Virus record (IMG/VR): IMGVR_UViG_3300006923_000058
Location: 1 to 38,927 of that record
Strand: one strand, 5' to 3'
Source of the DNA: a virus
Length of the DNA stretch: 38,927 bases
The position numbers and the translations under genes were made by a program. The notes beneath the pieces were generated by a model, which did no database searches, had not been told where the DNA came from, and was given only the letters and a program-made list of their open reading frames with translations. Position 1 is the first letter of the stretch, and each line of letters begins with the position of its first letter. Shown piece by piece: positions 37,533 to 38,927 of this stretch.

Positions 37533-37550
37533 CCTTGACTTTAAATAAGA

Positions 37551-37584
37551 GATGCGGTATCCTTTGGGTATCGCATCTTTTTTT
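37551..37584 (+). terminator. Strong rho-independent terminator after capsid gene
   Basis: A 12-bp stem (37551-37562 and 37566-37577, two G-T pairs) with a TTT loop is followed by seven Ts. It isolates the capsid message from the endonuclease gene. Confidence 0.88.
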
Positions 37585-37603
37585 ATACACCAAGGAGCTA
37601 CGA

Positions 37604-38833
37604 ATGGTTGCTGCAAACGTCTGGATCGCTGAGAAATTCCCCAACCCCACAACCTCTCCTGAGCAGGATTACTGGTTGGGGTTCCTAATGTGTGATGGTT
37701 ACATCCAAACCACAGACCCTGCTAAGACTTGTTTCTCCCTCCATCTAGAATTGGCCGAGGTTGACCTAGAGACTGTCCACGCTTTCGCGGAGTTTATTGA
37801 GGCTCGCACCCGCAAGCCAAAAGTAAACCGGAAGCGAGTACGAGTAGGAAAAGCCTGTACCAAAGAGATGCACCTTCTGGCCGAGCATGGGATAGAGCAA
37901 CGCAAGACCGGGAATGAAGTCTATCCAGAGAGTATCACCAACCATGCCGCATTTGTCCGAGGGGTTATGGATGGAGACGGAAGTGTCAATGTGAATCCAA
38001 AGAAAGCCAGGAGTTTGGAGCTTGCCTTCTACAGTCAATCAGTTCCCTTCCTGGAGAAAGTAGCAGTCCGACTTGAAAAGGATTTAGGATTCCCTATTCC
38101 CAAGCTGGGAAATGCGGATGGGTGCAAACGGGTCTCCTATTCTCTAGGGAAGCAGCGAGCCAAAGACCTATATAACTATCTGTACTCCGATGAATTTCAC
38201 CGGCTTGATCGCAAGCAGGAGATCATTCGTAAGTTTGCGGATGGACCTCTCCCGCCAGTAGGACGTCCCGCGACTAAAGAAGTTGTGACCGTTGTCGTAG
38301 AGGATGCCAGCTTCCTCCCCGAGACCCTCACCTGTAATACCTGCGAGGTTACCAAACCTCTGGCAGGATTCCCCAACAACAAGAAAGCCAAATACGGGAA
38401 GGAGAAGAAGTGCAAGGAATGCACCAGCGTTGAACAGAAACGACGTAAAGCCTCCCCGCGAGCGAAAGCCCAGGAAGAGGCCCGGAAGCTGAAGAGGGAA
38501 GAGGCTCGTTTGACAACCCCCGCTCCTACAAGTAAGGTGTGTGGGGACTGTAAGTTCAAACTACCCATTGGACAATTCACCCGCAATGCCGCTACCAAAG
38601 ACGGCTATGCTCTTCGTTGTTCTCACTGCCAACACATCTTCAGGAATACCGCAGAGGCTAAGGCTTCCCAGAAGATCAGCAAAGAGAAGTACCTTGCCTC
38701 AGAGAAGGGGCAAACCTGGAATGAAGCCTACCAGCAAACACCTGAACGTAAAGCCTCGAAGAAGTTAGCCAACGCCCGATACCGAGCCAAAGTGAAAGCC
38801 CGCTCCTTAGCAGATAACCCGGAGGAAAAATGA
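37604..38833 (+). CDS. LAGLIDADG homing endonuclease with zinc fingers, 409 aa
   Basis: Two LAGLIDADG helices (YWLGFLMCDG and FVRGVMDGDG) are followed by two C-x-x-C zinc ribbons (CNTCEV...CKEC and CGDCKF...CSHC) and a basic tail. CAAGGAGC lies 6 nt before the ATG. A free-standing homing gene placed just after the capsid terminator. The zinc parts probably aid DNA binding. Confidence 0.85.
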   Translation: MVAANVWIAEKFPNPTTSPEQDYWLGFLMCDGYIQTTDPAKTCFSLHLELAEVDLETVHAFAEFIEARTRKPKVNRKRVRVGKACTKEMHLLAEHGIEQRKTGNEVYPESITNHAAFVRGVMDGDGSVNVNPKKARSLELAFYSQSVPFLEKVAVRLEKDLGFPIPKLGNADGCKRVSYSLGKQRAKDLYNYLYSDEFHRLDRKQEIIRKFADGPLPPVGRPATKEVVTVVVEDASFLPETLTCNTCEVTKPLAGFPNNKKAKYGKEKKCKECTSVEQKRRKASPRAKAQEEARKLKREEARLTTPAPTSKVCGDCKFKLPIGQFTRNAATKDGYALRCSHCQHIFRNTAEAKASQKISKEKYLASEKGQTWNEAYQQTPERKASKKLANARYRAKVKARSLADNPEEK

Positions 38834-38834
38834 G

Positions 38835-38921
38835 ATGCTACTTACTTTGTTAATTGGATTAGTTATTGGTGGTTTAGTGGGGATACCTTTAGGGATGGTG
38901 ATTGGAGATATTTACTTGTGA
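38835..38921 (+). CDS. 28-aa membrane peptide with glycine zipper
   Basis: The ATG at 38835 follows GGAGG at 38821-38825. The peptide is almost entirely hydrophobic, with G-x3-G spacing (LIGLVIGGLVGIPLG), which favours helix packing. It resembles small phage membrane peptides. The ATG at 38830 gives only a seven-residue peptide. Confidence 0.5.
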   Translation: MLLTLLIGLVIGGLVGIPLGMVIGDIYL

Positions 38922-38927
38922 GTGTCC

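Overview
The window is one strand of a tailed double-stranded DNA phage (Caudoviricetes), probably a large virulent or environmental phage. Every supported gene lies on the + strand. The identity rests on a head module at the right end: small terminase subunit, GpA-type large terminase, PBSX-type portal, MuF-type minor head protein, prohead protease fused to a scaffold-like tail, and an HK97-type major capsid protein. Start sites mostly carry AGGAG/GGAG ribosome binding sites. Intergenic regions carry sigma70-like promoters (TTGAC- or TTGAT-like -35, 16-17 bp spacer, often TAGACT or TAAAAT as -10) and rho-independent terminators. This fits a bacterial host with an ordinary housekeeping sigma factor. 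The host cannot be named from the sequence.

Layout. Bases 1-1378 are non-coding: G tracts, AGC-rich repeats, tandem palindromes and hairpins. Bases 1379-5635 hold the most unusual feature, a tightly packed, mostly overlapping array of 24 tiny genes (about 39-76 aa). They share almost nothing except a short signature, [hydrophobic]-P-x-K-x-L-Y followed by W-x-[YF], usually preceded by an N-terminal Y-x-x-[DEN]-W. Three more members lie about 20 kb away at 24473-25357, next to a phage csrA. Bases 5671-7564 hold small unknown proteins and a helix-turn-helix protein with an AT-hook. Bases 7679-9143 encode two related proteins that look like DNA ligase without its catalytic lysine.

Bases 9213-14455 are a glycan or modification block: a radical SAM enzyme, a GT17-like glycosyltransferase, a methyltransferase and four further proteins that are GT2 or glycosyltransferase-like. 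Bases 14555-19340 hold a secreted protein, small unknowns, a papain-like cysteine peptidase split by a LAGLIDADG intein exactly at its predicted catalytic Cys, and two membrane proteins. Bases 19500-20185 are a long structured non-coding region containing a tRNA-Tyr(GTA). It resembles the giant phage RNAs of the GOLLD/ROOL kind in size and context. Bases 20223-24448 hold several micro-membrane proteins, a DnaQ-like exonuclease with an altered last motif, and unknown small proteins.

Bases 24473-26309 hold the dispersed array members, csrA and an HNH endonuclease. They are followed by a second structured RNA or attenuator at about 26350-26546. Bases 26572-37517 lead into and include the head module, interrupted by a NUMOD4/HNH endonuclease. 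A LAGLIDADG endonuclease and a 28-aa membrane peptide close the window.

How it may work together (inference). The head genes form the packaging and capsid assembly line. The radical SAM, glycosyltransferase and methyltransferase block could make a glycan or a modified base for virion or DNA protection. The micro-protein array looks like an early accessory locus whose members share one docking motif. Phage CsrA and the tRNA-Tyr could tune translation; the tRNA would suit the Tyr-rich array.
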